Shown here: piece after piece, positions 8,401-16,468 of the stretch
Numbering within the stretch: position 1 is the stretch's first letter
How the letters are laid out: each line of letters begins with the position of its first letter
Source of the DNA: an uncultured Flavobacterium sp.
GTDB lineage: Bacteria > Bacteroidota > Bacteroidia > Flavobacteriales > Flavobacteriaceae
Direction of reading: 5' to 3'
Assembly: GCF_946479975.1 (NCBI RefSeq)
Contig: NZ_CAMLIX010000050.1
Coordinates: forward strand, 1-22,946
DNA: 22,946 nt
Made by a program: the position numbers and the translations under genes
Notes under the pieces: model-generated
What the model was told of the DNA's origin: nothing
The model's input: the letters and a program-made list of their open reading frames with translations, nothing else
Database searches by the model: none

Positions 8401-11400
8401 AATCTGGGCTTATCGAACATATACCGCCACTACTAGTTACTTTTAAAGGAATCTCGATTTGATAGAAGTTTTGTGTAAAGTCATTACCAAAACGAATAAA
8501 ACCAATCATTTCATCGTCTAAAAGCTGTGTTTCATTTGGAAGTGATTCTGCATGAAGGAACATTTTCAGTTTTTTGTATTGACGCATATCAACACTTACA
8601 TTTTTGAAAACTGCTCTTGAATCTTGATATTCTAAACCTGTTCCGCCAATTCTTACTGCTAAAGATTGTTCGTTTTGATTGATGATTGTATTGTTGTTAT
8701 ACAATTGTTCTCTTTGAACTCCTGGTGGAATCACATAATTTACAGGACATTTTGTTCCGTTTTCCTGAATATTAACAGCTGCAACATCAAATTGAGTTCC
8801 GTCATTTTCTGGATTTGGATCGTTAGCGTCTAGTGTTCCTGTATATCTTCTCCATTCTCCTCTAACTAAATCTAATGCACCAAAACGAACTGTCATTTGA
8901 TCATTAAATCCAGTCATGAACATACGCATAAAACGAATAGATCTAAAATCTGTAATATTTCCAATTGTATTTTGAGGTTTTGAAACTGGAATTTTAAACT
9001 GAATCCATCTTGCATTTGTCGAACCTCCGTTTGGAAGTTCTACATTATTTACTTCTCTAATGTCTGTAATAAAATTTTCCCCTATCTGCATTCCTGGTCT
9101 TACATCAACACTGTATTCATAATACGCATTGATTGTACTCATTGTATTATCACGGTTAATATCCTCAACATCTGGAAGAGTTGTAGAACCACGATTTGGA
9201 TCATCTATACTTACAGCAGAGTTATTTTCGGTTCCATTATAGTTTTTATAACGTTTTAAAACGCCTCCATCTGTATTTAGATAATAGGTATAATCATCTG
9301 CCGCAGGATCGGCTTCACCTGCATAGTTAGTGTAAACTGCTCCTTCTCTTGAACTCGGAAGTCCGTCTAAACCTACGTCTTGATTTCTACGATTTTCGGC
9401 ATTTGTGTCAAACGCATAAATTAGCGATTGAGAAGCTGGTACATCTCCCCAAATTGGCGGTGGATTTACCTTTACTTGATCTGGTCCTAATCCATTTTCA
9501 TATTGTTTTCTTCCGTCTTTAAGAACGTCTTCTGAAACTTCACCTAAATTGAAATAAATTTTACCACTGTTTCCTGCTGACGATTGTCCGTTTCCAACAT
9601 AAGGATCAAGTACCCAAAACTGAATATACTCCACATTTCCCTGTTCAAAATTGGTTGAATTCAGCGCTCGCATAATTCCTCCAAAATTGCTTGAAGGATT
9701 ACTTGTTGCAAAATTAGGGTTGTTATTATAAGGTCCTCTATCTGATGGATAGTAGGTTAAATCTAGTGTATTAATAACTTGGATTTGTCCTTGTGCAATA
9801 TCTGTATTTGGATAAAGTTCTCGACTGTAAACTCTTCTTGTTGAATTTAAAGACAAATCATCATTTGAAATTCCTGCAGGTCTTGAAGCATAAAAAACTG
9901 GATCAATAGTATACCAAGATAATTTTGCTCTTTTGTAACCGTATTCTAAAGTATTAGAACCTGCATTAAAAGTATTATCATTTAATGAAGTTATAAACGG
10001 AGTTGAAGCCAAACTCCATGCATAAGCAGACCTCATGTCTATGGTAGTCTGAGAACCTTCAAAGTCATCGATATAAATTGTTGCTTCTCCTTCAAAATCA
10101 CTTGCTTTTGGAGCATCTGGTTTTAAAAACGCAACTTCTCCACGAATCGAAAGATTAGAAGGAACATCTGTATCAATATTTGGAAGTTTGTTTGCCAATC
10201 TGGTTAAAAACGGAACTTCGGTTGAATAGTTTCCATTAAAACCAAAAATCGTATTATTTACAGATTCTTGTCCGTAGCTTGATTTTTGAGTAAATGGACG
10301 TTCTGTCATTTTTAACAAAGTTCCTCCAACAACAAATTTATCTGAGATTTTATGTTCGATATGCAATCCCATAAATCTTCTTGTCTGCTGTCCGAAAATT
10401 GAATTATTTTCTAGAGAAACCTCAATTGGTGTATTAGACGCTTGAAGCGAAGGATCTAAAATCTGAACTCTTCCTAATTGATAATCGACACTATAGTCAA
10501 TACCTTCAATTAAAACTCTTCCTGCTGCAGTTACCACAACAGAACCCTGCGGAACATTGAATGCGCCAATAGGAATACCACTGCTTCCTGAAGATTTGTA
10601 TTTTCCTCTTAATAAGAATTTATTTTTATCACTATCCTGCAATGCTCCAGCTTGTGTGTTTCGATACATGTTTCTAAAAACATATTTCTGCTGGTTTGGG
10701 TTATAAGTAGTTGGATCGTTATAGTTTTCTGCACCTAATTTTAGTTTTCTAAACAAAAGTTCTCCAAAAGGCTCTTTTGTTGTAAAAATAATTCGTGCAT
10801 TTTGAACATCAACCGTTACTCCTGGAACATAATCAAAGAAACCATCTCCTCCTGTTTGAGGATCGTTATTGAAATTTAATCGATCTACATTAAAAACATT
10901 CAGCAAAGGAGTTTTCTCTAGTTGATCTTCTGGTAATGGATTTGCTGGAAAAGCACTTTGTGGTACCGAAGTAATATAATTGATTGGTGACGGATCTGTA
11001 TAAAGAATGTTTAACCTAAAATCTTCTTGTTTGATTTGATACGCCTGCGGAATTTGATACACGTTTTTCATCATCAAATTCCAAACTGGATTGTTAACGT
11101 TTGTCAAACTGCTTTTCAGCATTTTTAAGACTAAACTTTGTGTAACAACAGCTTGATTAGCGTTACCATTATTTCCTGTAACTACAGTTGCATCTACACC
11201 ATCACTACCAAACTCCCCAACTTGATAGACCTTTCCTCCAACTGTATATTCAAAAGCAACAGCTAAAATTTCGTCATTTGCCAAACGTTGCTGCAACGAG
11301 ATATAACCCAATTGCGAATTAAAGGTAAATTCGTTTACGGTTAATTTTCTAGCATTTTCTAAGATAGAATAATCTGTTCCTTCCGTTGTATTTGCATTAG

Positions 11401-12637
11401 TAAATCCAGAACCTGCTGTAGCAATTTCTCTAATATTAGAATTTAAATAACTTCCTGCTCTTCCTATGGTCGCTGGATCATATTTATTATTTGAATTGTC
11501 TGTAGGAGAATCTATAGGATTATTAAAAAAACCTGCTGGATTAGTAATTACTACGACTTCGTTATCTGGTACTCCAGAAACTTGGCCCTCACCTAAATCT
11601 TGAAGCGCAACGATATTTCTTAAGTTATTATTGTTCGCAGCTACTCTATTTTGTTTATTGGTTACCCATACTTCTAATCTTGTTACCTGAACGCGGCTAT
11701 CAATAAGAGGATAGTTTTTTAATGAGGCATCGTACTTGTTTCTAAAATATTGAGACAAGAAGAAATGTCGGTCGTTATCGTAGTCTAATGCGAATAAATC
11801 AAAGTTCTGCACTGTACCTCCACCTTCTGCGACTATACTTTTGGTTTGAGACTTTTGTTCTGAGAACACTCCGGTAATTGTTGTTTTACCAAATTGCAAT
11901 TGTGTCTTAACACCAAATAAACTTTGCGCACCTCTAATCAAAGTACTGTTTAAAGGCATGCTGACATTACCGACTTCTACTTTTTGAACAATATCATCTT
12001 CAGAAGGAGTGTAAGCTAGTTTAAATAAATTTTGGAATGCAAATGTTGACTGCGTGTCGTAGTTGGAATTAACTTCTAGACGTGTTCCAATTTTTCCCAT
12101 TAAACTCATACTGATTCTTTGATCGAAATCAAAAGTCAGACTAGATCTGTTTCTTGGTGAAAAGGAAGGATTGTCTTGTTTGGTGTAGCGTAAACCCAAA
12201 TCCATCTCTACTGATCCTGTTGGTTTTACATCAATAGTATTACTACCAAAAATGCTTTCGAATAAGCTTGAATTGATATAATACCTTGGAAGTAAATCTT
12301 TTTTGGCTGCTGCAGCTCCTGCTTTTTTTCCATCAATAGCATCCATTTTTTTTCTAAAGTAATCTCTTCGTGATTCTTTTAGAACTAAATCTTCGTACTC
12401 TTTTGGAGTTAAAATTAAAGGATAATTGATTGAAAAACCATCAACCGAATTGGTGTAAATGTAACGATCTGTAATAGGATCGTACTTATAAGCCGACAAT
12501 ACACTTGGAGGGTCTGCAATCTCAATTTTACCAACTGAAAACTGAGTTTTAGTTGTATCTTGAGTTGCCGGGGTAACCTGCGCACGTAAAACATTACCGC
12601 AGAGTATTACCAGCAACAAAATACAAATTTTACGCAT
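5417..12637 (-). CDS. sprA: SprA, type IX secretion system outer-membrane translocon / gliding motility protein
   Basis: SprA is the very large single-chain beta barrel through which T9SS cargo crosses the outer membrane; in Flavobacterium it is needed for gliding and surface adhesin secretion. The 2406-aa length fits the family. A signal peptide is present (MRKICILLLVILCGNVLRAQ). Near residues 55-100 there is a conserved start (SINYPLILTPKEYEDLV). Later regions alternate beta strands with large Asn/Asp-rich loops, for example IYIDDFEGSQT near residue 860, and the protein ends in a typical barrel strand (GFTLRYNFGN). An Ala/Lys/Pro-rich low-complexity stretch lies at about residues 1899-1927. 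The gene begins 24 bp after the ruvA stop with no promoter seen in the gap, so it is probably read from the ruvA promoter. It is intact, with no frameshift seen. Confidence 0.96.
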   Translation of the reverse strand: MRKICILLLVILCGNVLRAQVTPATQDTTKTQFSVGKIEIADPPSVLSAYKYDPITDRYIYTNSVDGFSINYPLILTPKEYEDLVLKESRRDYFRKKMDAIDGKKAGAAAAKKDLLPRYYINSSLFESIFGSNTIDVKPTGSVEMDLGLRYTKQDNPSFSPRNRSSLTFDFDQRISMSLMGKIGTRLEVNSNYDTQSTFAFQNLFKLAYTPSEDDIVQKVEVGNVSMPLNSTLIRGAQSLFGVKTQLQFGKTTITGVFSEQKSQTKSIVAEGGGTVQNFDLFALDYDNDRHFFLSQYFRNKYDASLKNYPLIDSRVQVTRLEVWVTNKQNRVAANNNNLRNIVALQDLGEGQVSGVPDNEVVVITNPAGFFNNPIDSPTDNSNNKYDPATIGRAGSYLNSNIREIATAGSGFTNANTTEGTDYSILENARKLTVNEFTFNSQLGYISLQQRLANDEILAVAFEYTVGGKVYQVGEFGSDGVDATVVTGNNGNANQAVVTQSLVLKMLKSSLTNVNNPVWNLMMKNVYQIPQAYQIKQEDFRLNILYTDPSPINYITSVPQSAFPANPLPEDQLEKTPLLNVFNVDRLNFNNDPQTGGDGFFDYVPGVTVDVQNARIIFTTKEPFGELLFRKLKLGAENYNDPTTYNPNQQKYVFRNMYRNTQAGALQDSDKNKFLLRGKYKSSGSSGIPIGAFNVPQGSVVVTAAGRVLIEGIDYSVDYQLGRVQILDPSLQASNTPIEVSLENNSIFGQQTRRFMGLHIEHKISDKFVVGGTLLKMTERPFTQKSSYGQESVNNTIFGFNGNYSTEVPFLTRLANKLPNIDTDVPSNLSIRGEVAFLKPDAPKASDFEGEATIYIDDFEGSQTTIDMRSAYAWSLASTPFITSLNDNTFNAGSNTLEYGYKRAKLSWYTIDPVFYASRPAGISNDDLSLNSTRRVYSRELYPNTDIAQGQIQVINTLDLTYYPSDRGPYNNNPNFATSNPSSNFGGIMRALNSTNFEQGNVEYIQFWVLDPYVGNGQSSAGNSGKIYFNLGEVSEDVLKDGRKQYENGLGPDQVKVNPPPIWGDVPASQSLIYAFDTNAENRRNQDVGLDGLPSSREGAVYTNYAGEADPAADDYTYYLNTDGGVLKRYKNYNGTENNSAVSIDDPNRGSTTLPDVEDINRDNTMSTINAYYEYSVDVRPGMQIGENFITDIREVNNVELPNGGSTNARWIQFKIPVSKPQNTIGNITDFRSIRFMRMFMTGFNDQMTVRFGALDLVRGEWRRYTGTLDANDPNPENDGTQFDVAAVNIQENGTKCPVNYVIPPGVQREQLYNNNTIINQNEQSLAVRIGGTGLEYQDSRAVFKNVSVDMRQYKKLKMFLHAESLPNETQLLDDEMIGFIRFGNDFTQNFYQIEIPLKVTSSGGICSISPDLVWLEENNIDLALSLLTRMKILAMKIGPNDARRDVNGIYYPDRDPSVQGGDNDSKLTLGIKGNPNFGLIRNLMVGVKSQADHKDIKGEVWFNELRMSDMENKGGMAALLNIDTNMADLMTLSASGKKSTIGFGSLEQGANERDREDIQQYNIVTNLNLGKLLPQKWGINLPFNYAIGEEVITPEYDPFNQDIKLNQLISETTDSRERDNIRTRAVDYTKRKSINFIGVRKDRAPEQKPHVYDVENLTFSQSYNQVERHDYEVENYDDEQSNTAVNYAYTFQPKEVVPFKKNKFLKTSEYWKLLSDFNINYLPSNISFNTNIIRQSNRQQYRQVELEEGSLGINPLYRRNFAFNYQYGFGFNLTKSLKLNYTASSNNIVRNFLNDDNTPKQDFNIWDDYFDIGTPNQHLQQFIVNYEIPINKIPIFSFIKANYSYTADYNWQRSSTALSQYVDENGASWDLGNTIQNANSNVFSTTFNMNLLYKYLGLTPGAKPAKTKATAPPKPGEKIVNTAKPVTSSNPFYDGLIGVLTSVKNIQINYTENSGTVLPGYTPGIGFFGTSKPSLGFIFGSQDDVRYEAAKNGWLTNYDNFNQNFTQVNNKILKVTANVDLFPDFKIDLAMDRSYSQNSSEQYSVIENQDTGVLNYTPLSPYSYGMFSISTVMIKTAFSPSTESESAAFDNFRSNRLVIANRLAEEHYGAGAEIPRYGDVNNPIPADTDPNYKIYVSNAGYPIGFSKSNQAVLLPSFLAAYTGGNASNSSTDIFRSFPIPNWTIKYNGLMRYKYFKDKFRRFSLQHNYRASYTISQFRSNFDYLETPEGKDVNTNFFNKTIMSNVNLVEQFSPLIRVDFELKNSFRILTEVKKDRALSMSFDNNLLTEVKGVEYVVGLGYRFKDVIFSSRLADNPTGIIKSDINLKADFSFRNNETLVRYLDYDNNQLAAGQNIWTLKLTADYSFSKNLTAIFYYDHSFSKAVISTAFPLTNIRSGFTLRYNFGN

Positions 12638-12661
12638 AGAATTCTTTTATATGAAATGAAT

Positions 12662-13243
12662 TTATAAGCTTTTTAAAGCTTTCTTGATAATTGTTTCAAC
12701 AGTAGCATCTGGATCTTCTTTAACGATCTTTTCAACTACTTTTTCAGAAGCTTTTCTAACAAAACCTAGAACTTCTAGAGCAGATAACGCTTCATCTTTG
12801 TTTCTATTGTTTTGAACTGCAAAAACTTCATCTAAATCGTACAATTTAACAACTTTATCCTTTAAATCAAGTATAACTCTCTGTGCTGTTTTGCTTCCAA
12901 TCCCTTTTATAGACTGTATAGTTCCAACATCTCCAGATGCAATGGCGTTTATAATTTGTTTTGGTTCTATTGATGAAAGCATCGTTCTAGCGATACCAGC
13001 ACCAATTCCAGAAACTGAAAGTAACATTCTAAAAATTTCTCGTTCTGATTTTTCAGCAAAACCGTATAAAGTATGCGCATCTTCTTTGATTTGAAGATGC
13101 GTATACAATTTTATGTTTTCAGAACTTGGTAATAGCGAGAACGTATGCAATGATATATTTACCTGATAACCAACGCCTCCGCAATCTATCACAACTTCCG
13201 TAGGATTTTTTTCTACTAATCTTCCCTGCAAATGTGCTATCAT
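12662..13243 (-). CDS. ruvA: Holliday junction branch migration protein RuvA
   Basis: RuvA tetramers bind four-way DNA junctions and load the RuvB motor during recombinational repair. The 193-aa product has the N-terminal OB fold (MIAHLQGRLVEKNPTEVVID, then CGGVGY), two helix-hairpin-helix motifs (SVSGIGAG at 76-83 and KGIGSKTAQR at 113-122) and the small C-terminal domain III (DEALSALEVLGF) that contacts RuvB. The frame is open to an ATG at 13297, but the ATG at 13241-13243 matches the universal MIxxLxG start, and the promoter at 13264-13298 lies inside the longer version. sprA follows after 24 bp. Confidence 0.96.
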   Translation of the reverse strand: MIAHLQGRLVEKNPTEVVIDCGGVGYQVNISLHTFSLLPSSENIKLYTHLQIKEDAHTLYGFAEKSEREIFRMLLSVSGIGAGIARTMLSSIEPKQIINAIASGDVGTIQSIKGIGSKTAQRVILDLKDKVVKLYDLDEVFAVQNNRNKDEALSALEVLGFVRKASEKVVEKIVKEDPDATVETIIKKALKSL

Positions 13244-13263
13244 ATATATAATTATATTAGTAT

Positions 13264-13298
13264 CAAATATAACAAAACTGCCATAAAAATACGACAAA
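13264..13298 (-). promoter_or_regulatory. Flavobacterial promoter for ruvA(-sprA)
   Basis: On the minus strand TTTG (13298-13295) is followed after 23 bp by TATATTTG (13271-13264). This fits the -33 TTG / -7 TAnnTTTG consensus for Flavobacterium with 17-23 bp spacing. Transcription would begin about 14 nt before the ruvA ATG. It is the only site in the window with both elements. Confidence 0.6.
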
Positions 13299-13322
13299 TT
13301 TTTACAATCCTTGTTAGAACGT

Positions 13323-15614
13323 TTATTGTGCTATTTTATTCTTTTTACTTTCTTTTTCTTGAGCATCAATAACTGCAATTGCAGCCATGTTTACCATTTC
13401 TTCTACACTTGCTCCTAATTGGAAAATGTGAACTGGTTTGCCCATACCCATCATAATTGGCCCAATTGAATTCACTTTATACAATTCTTTCAATAATTTG
13501 TAAGTGATATTTGCCGATTCTAAATTAGGAAAAATTAACGTATTTACTTTTTTACCCGCCAATTTAGAAAATGGAAATTTCTCTTGAAGCATTTCTGGAT
13601 TTAAAGCAAAATCTGCTTGAATTTCTCCATCAACAATCATTTCTGGATGATTTTTATGTAAATAAGCTACAGCTTCTCTAACTTTTGAAGCGCTCGGACT
13701 TGTAGAAGAACCAAAATTTGAGAATGAAACCATTGCAATAACAGGTTCAATTCCGAACATTTTTGCTGTTTTAGAAGTCATAATCGCAATATTAACCATG
13801 TCTTCTGCAGACGGATTAATGTTAATTGCTGTATCTGATAAAAACATTGGTCCGCGAGAAGTTAACATCATATTTGCAGTTGCAATTAACGATGCGTTCT
13901 GCGCTTTTGGAATTAACTGCATCATTGGTTTTACAACCGATGGATAACTTCTAGAATATCCTGTAACTACAGCATCTGCCTCACCTTCATTAACCATCAT
14001 TGCAGCGAAATAATTTCTTTCACGCATGAATTTTTCGGCATCTAATTTTGAAACGCCTCTTCTTCCTCTTGTTTCCCAGAACGAATTTGCAAATCTATTA
14101 CGTCTTGCTTCTTCTTCATCTGTTTTAGGATCAATGATTTCTAAATCTGCATCAAAACCTAATTCTCTTTTTAATTCTAAAATCTGTTCTTTGTTTCCTA
14201 ATAAGATTGGAAATCCAATTCCGTCTTCGTAAACAATTTGAGCTGCTTTTAAAACGTTTAATTGATCTGCCTCAGCAAAAACAATTCTTTTAGGATCTAA
14301 TTTAGCACGGTTTGTAATCAAACGAACCATTTTATTGTCGTTACCCATACGTTCGCGAAGCGCATCTTCATAAGCTGCCCAGTCGGTAATAGGATTTTTT
14401 GCAACTCCAGATTCCATTGCTGCTTTTGCAACTGCCGGCGCAACGATGGTAATCAATCTTGGATCAAATGGTTTAGGAATAATATATTCTTGTCCGAAAC
14501 CTAATTTTGTAGCTCCGTATGCAACATTAACCTGCTCTGGAACTGGTTCTTTTGCTAAAATGGCCAAAGCTTTAACAGCCGCCATTTTCATTTCTTCATT
14601 AATTTTTGTCGCTCTTACGTCTAATGCTCCTCTAAAAATATATGGAAAACCAAGAACATTATTTACCTGATTAGGAAAATCTGAACGTCCTGTCGCCATA
14701 ATAACATCTTTTCTGGTCTCAACAGCAAGATTATAATCAATTTCTGGGTTTGGATTTGCCATTGCAAAAACAATCGGACTTTCTGCCATAGAAAGCAGCA
14801 TATCTGCAGAAAGAATATCTCCTGAAGATAAACCAATGAAAACGTCTGCTCCTTTTACAGCTTCTGCTAACTCGATTTTAGCGCCATCAACGGCATATTT
14901 TAATTGTAATGCCGAAAGTGAAGGATTGTCTTTTGTTAAAAGTCCTTTACTATTAAACATTAAAACGTTTTCTACTTTTACTCCTAACAAAACGTATAAA
15001 TCTGTACAAGCAATTGCTGCAGATCCTGCTCCAGAAACTACAACTTTTACATCTTCAGCTTTTTTTCCTGCTAATTCAAGCGCGTTGATTAAAGCAGCCG
15101 ATGAAATAATTGCTGTTCCGTGCTGATCGTCGTGCATTACCGGAATATCCAATTCTTCAATCAATCTTCTTTCGATTTCAAAAGACTCTGGTGCTTTGAT
15201 ATCTTCTAGATTGATACCTCCAAAAGTTGGAGCAATATTTTTTACTGTCTGAATAAATTCTTCAACATTTTTGGTATCAACTTCGATATCAAAAACGTCA
15301 ATGTCAGAGAAAATTTTAAATAATAAACCTTTTCCTTCCATTACTGGTTTTCCAGCTTCGGGACCAATATCTCCTAAACCTAAAACCGCTGTTCCGTTTG
15401 AAATTACAGCAACTAAATTTCCTTTTGCTGTATATTTATAAACGTCTTCTTTGTTTGCTGCAATCTCTAAACATGGTTCTGCAACTCCCGGCGAATAAGC
15501 CAGTGATAAGTCTCTCTGGGTTGCATATTTTTTTGTTGGAACTACCTGAATTTTTCCTGGAGTCGGTTCTGAATGATACAGTAACGCTTCTCTTCTTTTA
15601 CTCTCTTTGTTCAT
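13323..15614 (-). CDS. maeB: NADP-dependent malic enzyme with C-terminal phosphotransacetylase-like domain
   Basis: The protein decarboxylates malate to pyruvate while reducing NADP, supplying NADPH and pyruvate in the cytoplasm. At 763 aa it is the long hybrid MaeB form. Residues about 15-155 are the malic N-terminal domain, with the catalytic Tyr in LAYSPGVA (Y40) and Lys in MEGKGLL (K95). Metal-binding acidic residues are seen in INLEDI (E137, D138) and DDQHGT (D162, D163). The nucleotide-binding loop is GAGSAA (195-200), and family signatures MANPNPE and SDFPNQVNN follow at 285-319. Residues about 430-755 resemble phosphotransacetylase; in related hybrids this domain is regulatory (acetyl-CoA sensing) and not an active transferase. 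NADP preference is inferred from the family. It appears monocistronic, with a -7 element upstream and a 79-bp gap to ruvA. Confidence 0.95.
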   Translation of the reverse strand: MNKESKRREALLYHSEPTPGKIQVVPTKKYATQRDLSLAYSPGVAEPCLEIAANKEDVYKYTAKGNLVAVISNGTAVLGLGDIGPEAGKPVMEGKGLLFKIFSDIDVFDIEVDTKNVEEFIQTVKNIAPTFGGINLEDIKAPESFEIERRLIEELDIPVMHDDQHGTAIISSAALINALELAGKKAEDVKVVVSGAGSAAIACTDLYVLLGVKVENVLMFNSKGLLTKDNPSLSALQLKYAVDGAKIELAEAVKGADVFIGLSSGDILSADMLLSMAESPIVFAMANPNPEIDYNLAVETRKDVIMATGRSDFPNQVNNVLGFPYIFRGALDVRATKINEEMKMAAVKALAILAKEPVPEQVNVAYGATKLGFGQEYIIPKPFDPRLITIVAPAVAKAAMESGVAKNPITDWAAYEDALRERMGNDNKMVRLITNRAKLDPKRIVFAEADQLNVLKAAQIVYEDGIGFPILLGNKEQILELKRELGFDADLEIIDPKTDEEEARRNRFANSFWETRGRRGVSKLDAEKFMRERNYFAAMMVNEGEADAVVTGYSRSYPSVVKPMMQLIPKAQNASLIATANMMLTSRGPMFLSDTAININPSAEDMVNIAIMTSKTAKMFGIEPVIAMVSFSNFGSSTSPSASKVREAVAYLHKNHPEMIVDGEIQADFALNPEMLQEKFPFSKLAGKKVNTLIFPNLESANITYKLLKELYKVNSIGPIMMGMGKPVHIFQLGASVEEMVNMAAIAVIDAQEKESKKNKIAQ

Positions 15615-15638
15615 TATTTTAGCTTTTATTCTAGCTTA

Positions 15639-15646
15639 CAAAGATA
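15639..15646 (-). promoter_or_regulatory. Candidate -7 element (TATCTTTG) before maeB
   Basis: The minus strand reads TATCTTTG, matching TAnnTTTG, 24 nt upstream of the maeB ATG and downstream of the terminator of the preceding gene. A -33 TTG at standard spacing was not found. Confidence 0.42.
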
Positions 15647-15710
15647 TAAGTCTTGTTTTAAAATGGAGTCTTTTTACGGTTTTCTTTTCTTAAAATCCAT
15701 TTTGATAAAT

Positions 15711-15736
15711 AAAAAAAGTCCAATAGAAATTGGACT
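15711..15736 (-). terminator. Rho-independent terminator after the CBS-domain gene
   Basis: On the minus strand an 8-bp stem (AGTCCAAT/ATTGGACT) with a TTCT loop is followed directly by a run of T's (A-run at 15711-15717 on the plus strand). It lies about 30 bp after the CBS-domain stop codon and isolates that gene from maeB. Confidence 0.88.
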
Positions 15737-15767
15737 CCTTTAAATATTTATCGTTTTCATATGTTAT

Positions 15768-16193
15768 TTATTGAGAAATATAAGAATTCAAATGCTGTAT
15801 TGTGTCTTTTTGAATTTCTATAATTGCTTTTACGACGTCGCTTATTGAGATTATTCCAACAACTGTTCCGTCTTCTAAAACTGGCAGATGTCGTATTCTT
15901 TTTTCGCTCATTAGCTGCATGCAGTCTTCTAGATTATCTGAAAGCTGAACGGTAAAAACATTACTTTCCATAATCTCATGAACAAAAGTTTCTTTAGAAG
16001 ATTTATCTTTTAAAACAATTTTACGGGCATAATCTCTTTCTGATAATATTCCTTTTAAAATGTTATTATCAATAATTAAAATTGCTCCGATATTCTTGTC
16101 TCCCATTACTTTTAACGCATCATAGACCGTTAAATTAGAGTAAATAGAATAGACATTTCTTCCTTTGGATTTAAGTATTTGATCTACAGTCAT
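15768..16193 (-). CDS. Two-CBS-domain protein
   Basis: The 141-aa soluble protein is made almost entirely of a tandem CBS pair (Bateman module): the first at about residues 10-62 (NLTVYDALKVMGDKNIGAIL then GILSERDYARKIV), the second at about 72-130 (TVQLSDNLEDCMQLMSEKRI then LPVL and VGIISISDVVKAI). Such modules usually bind adenine nucleotides and regulate a partner, but no effector domain is fused and no ligand can be assigned from sequence. It is a single-gene unit: the OmpA-family terminator lies upstream and its own terminator downstream. TAnnTTTG-like matches exist about 100-125 nt upstream, with no -33 partner, so I do not call a promoter. Confidence 0.9.
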   Translation of the reverse strand: MTVDQILKSKGRNVYSIYSNLTVYDALKVMGDKNIGAILIIDNNILKGILSERDYARKIVLKDKSSKETFVHEIMESNVFTVQLSDNLEDCMQLMSEKRIRHLPVLEDGTVVGIISISDVVKAIIEIQKDTIQHLNSYISQ

Positions 16194-16410
16194 AATGAAA
16201 AATTTTTAGGTTTATAAAGTTATAATAAAAACAAACACAATTTACAACGAAATCGATTTTTTAAAATACAACTTATTCATTTTAAACATTATACACAAAA
16301 ATACAAATTTTCAAAATTATACTGTAAAGAATGAAATTGTTTAGAATTGTTTTTTGCTGAAAATTAGATTTTTTAACTATAAATTATTTCTTCCTCAATG
16401 ACTTAAAATG

Positions 16411-16440
16411 AAAAACCCTTTTCTAAAATCTAGAAAAGGG
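16411..16440 (-). terminator. Rho-independent terminator after the OmpA-family gene
   Basis: On the minus strand a perfect 10-bp stem (CCCTTTTCTA/TAGAAAAGGG) with a 5-nt loop is followed directly by TTTTT. It closes the adhesin-SprF-OmpA run, 28 bp after the OmpA-family stop codon. The rest of the 275-bp gap to the CBS gene is AT-rich and holds nothing else I can support. Confidence 0.92.
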
Positions 16441-16468
16441 CTTTGAGTATTTTTAAAAAAAATCTACT

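Noticed and set aside
16296..16319. Two TAnnTTTG-like matches upstream of the CBS-domain gene
   Set aside because: No -33 partner, over 100 nt from the start and in very AT-rich DNA where such matches arise by chance.
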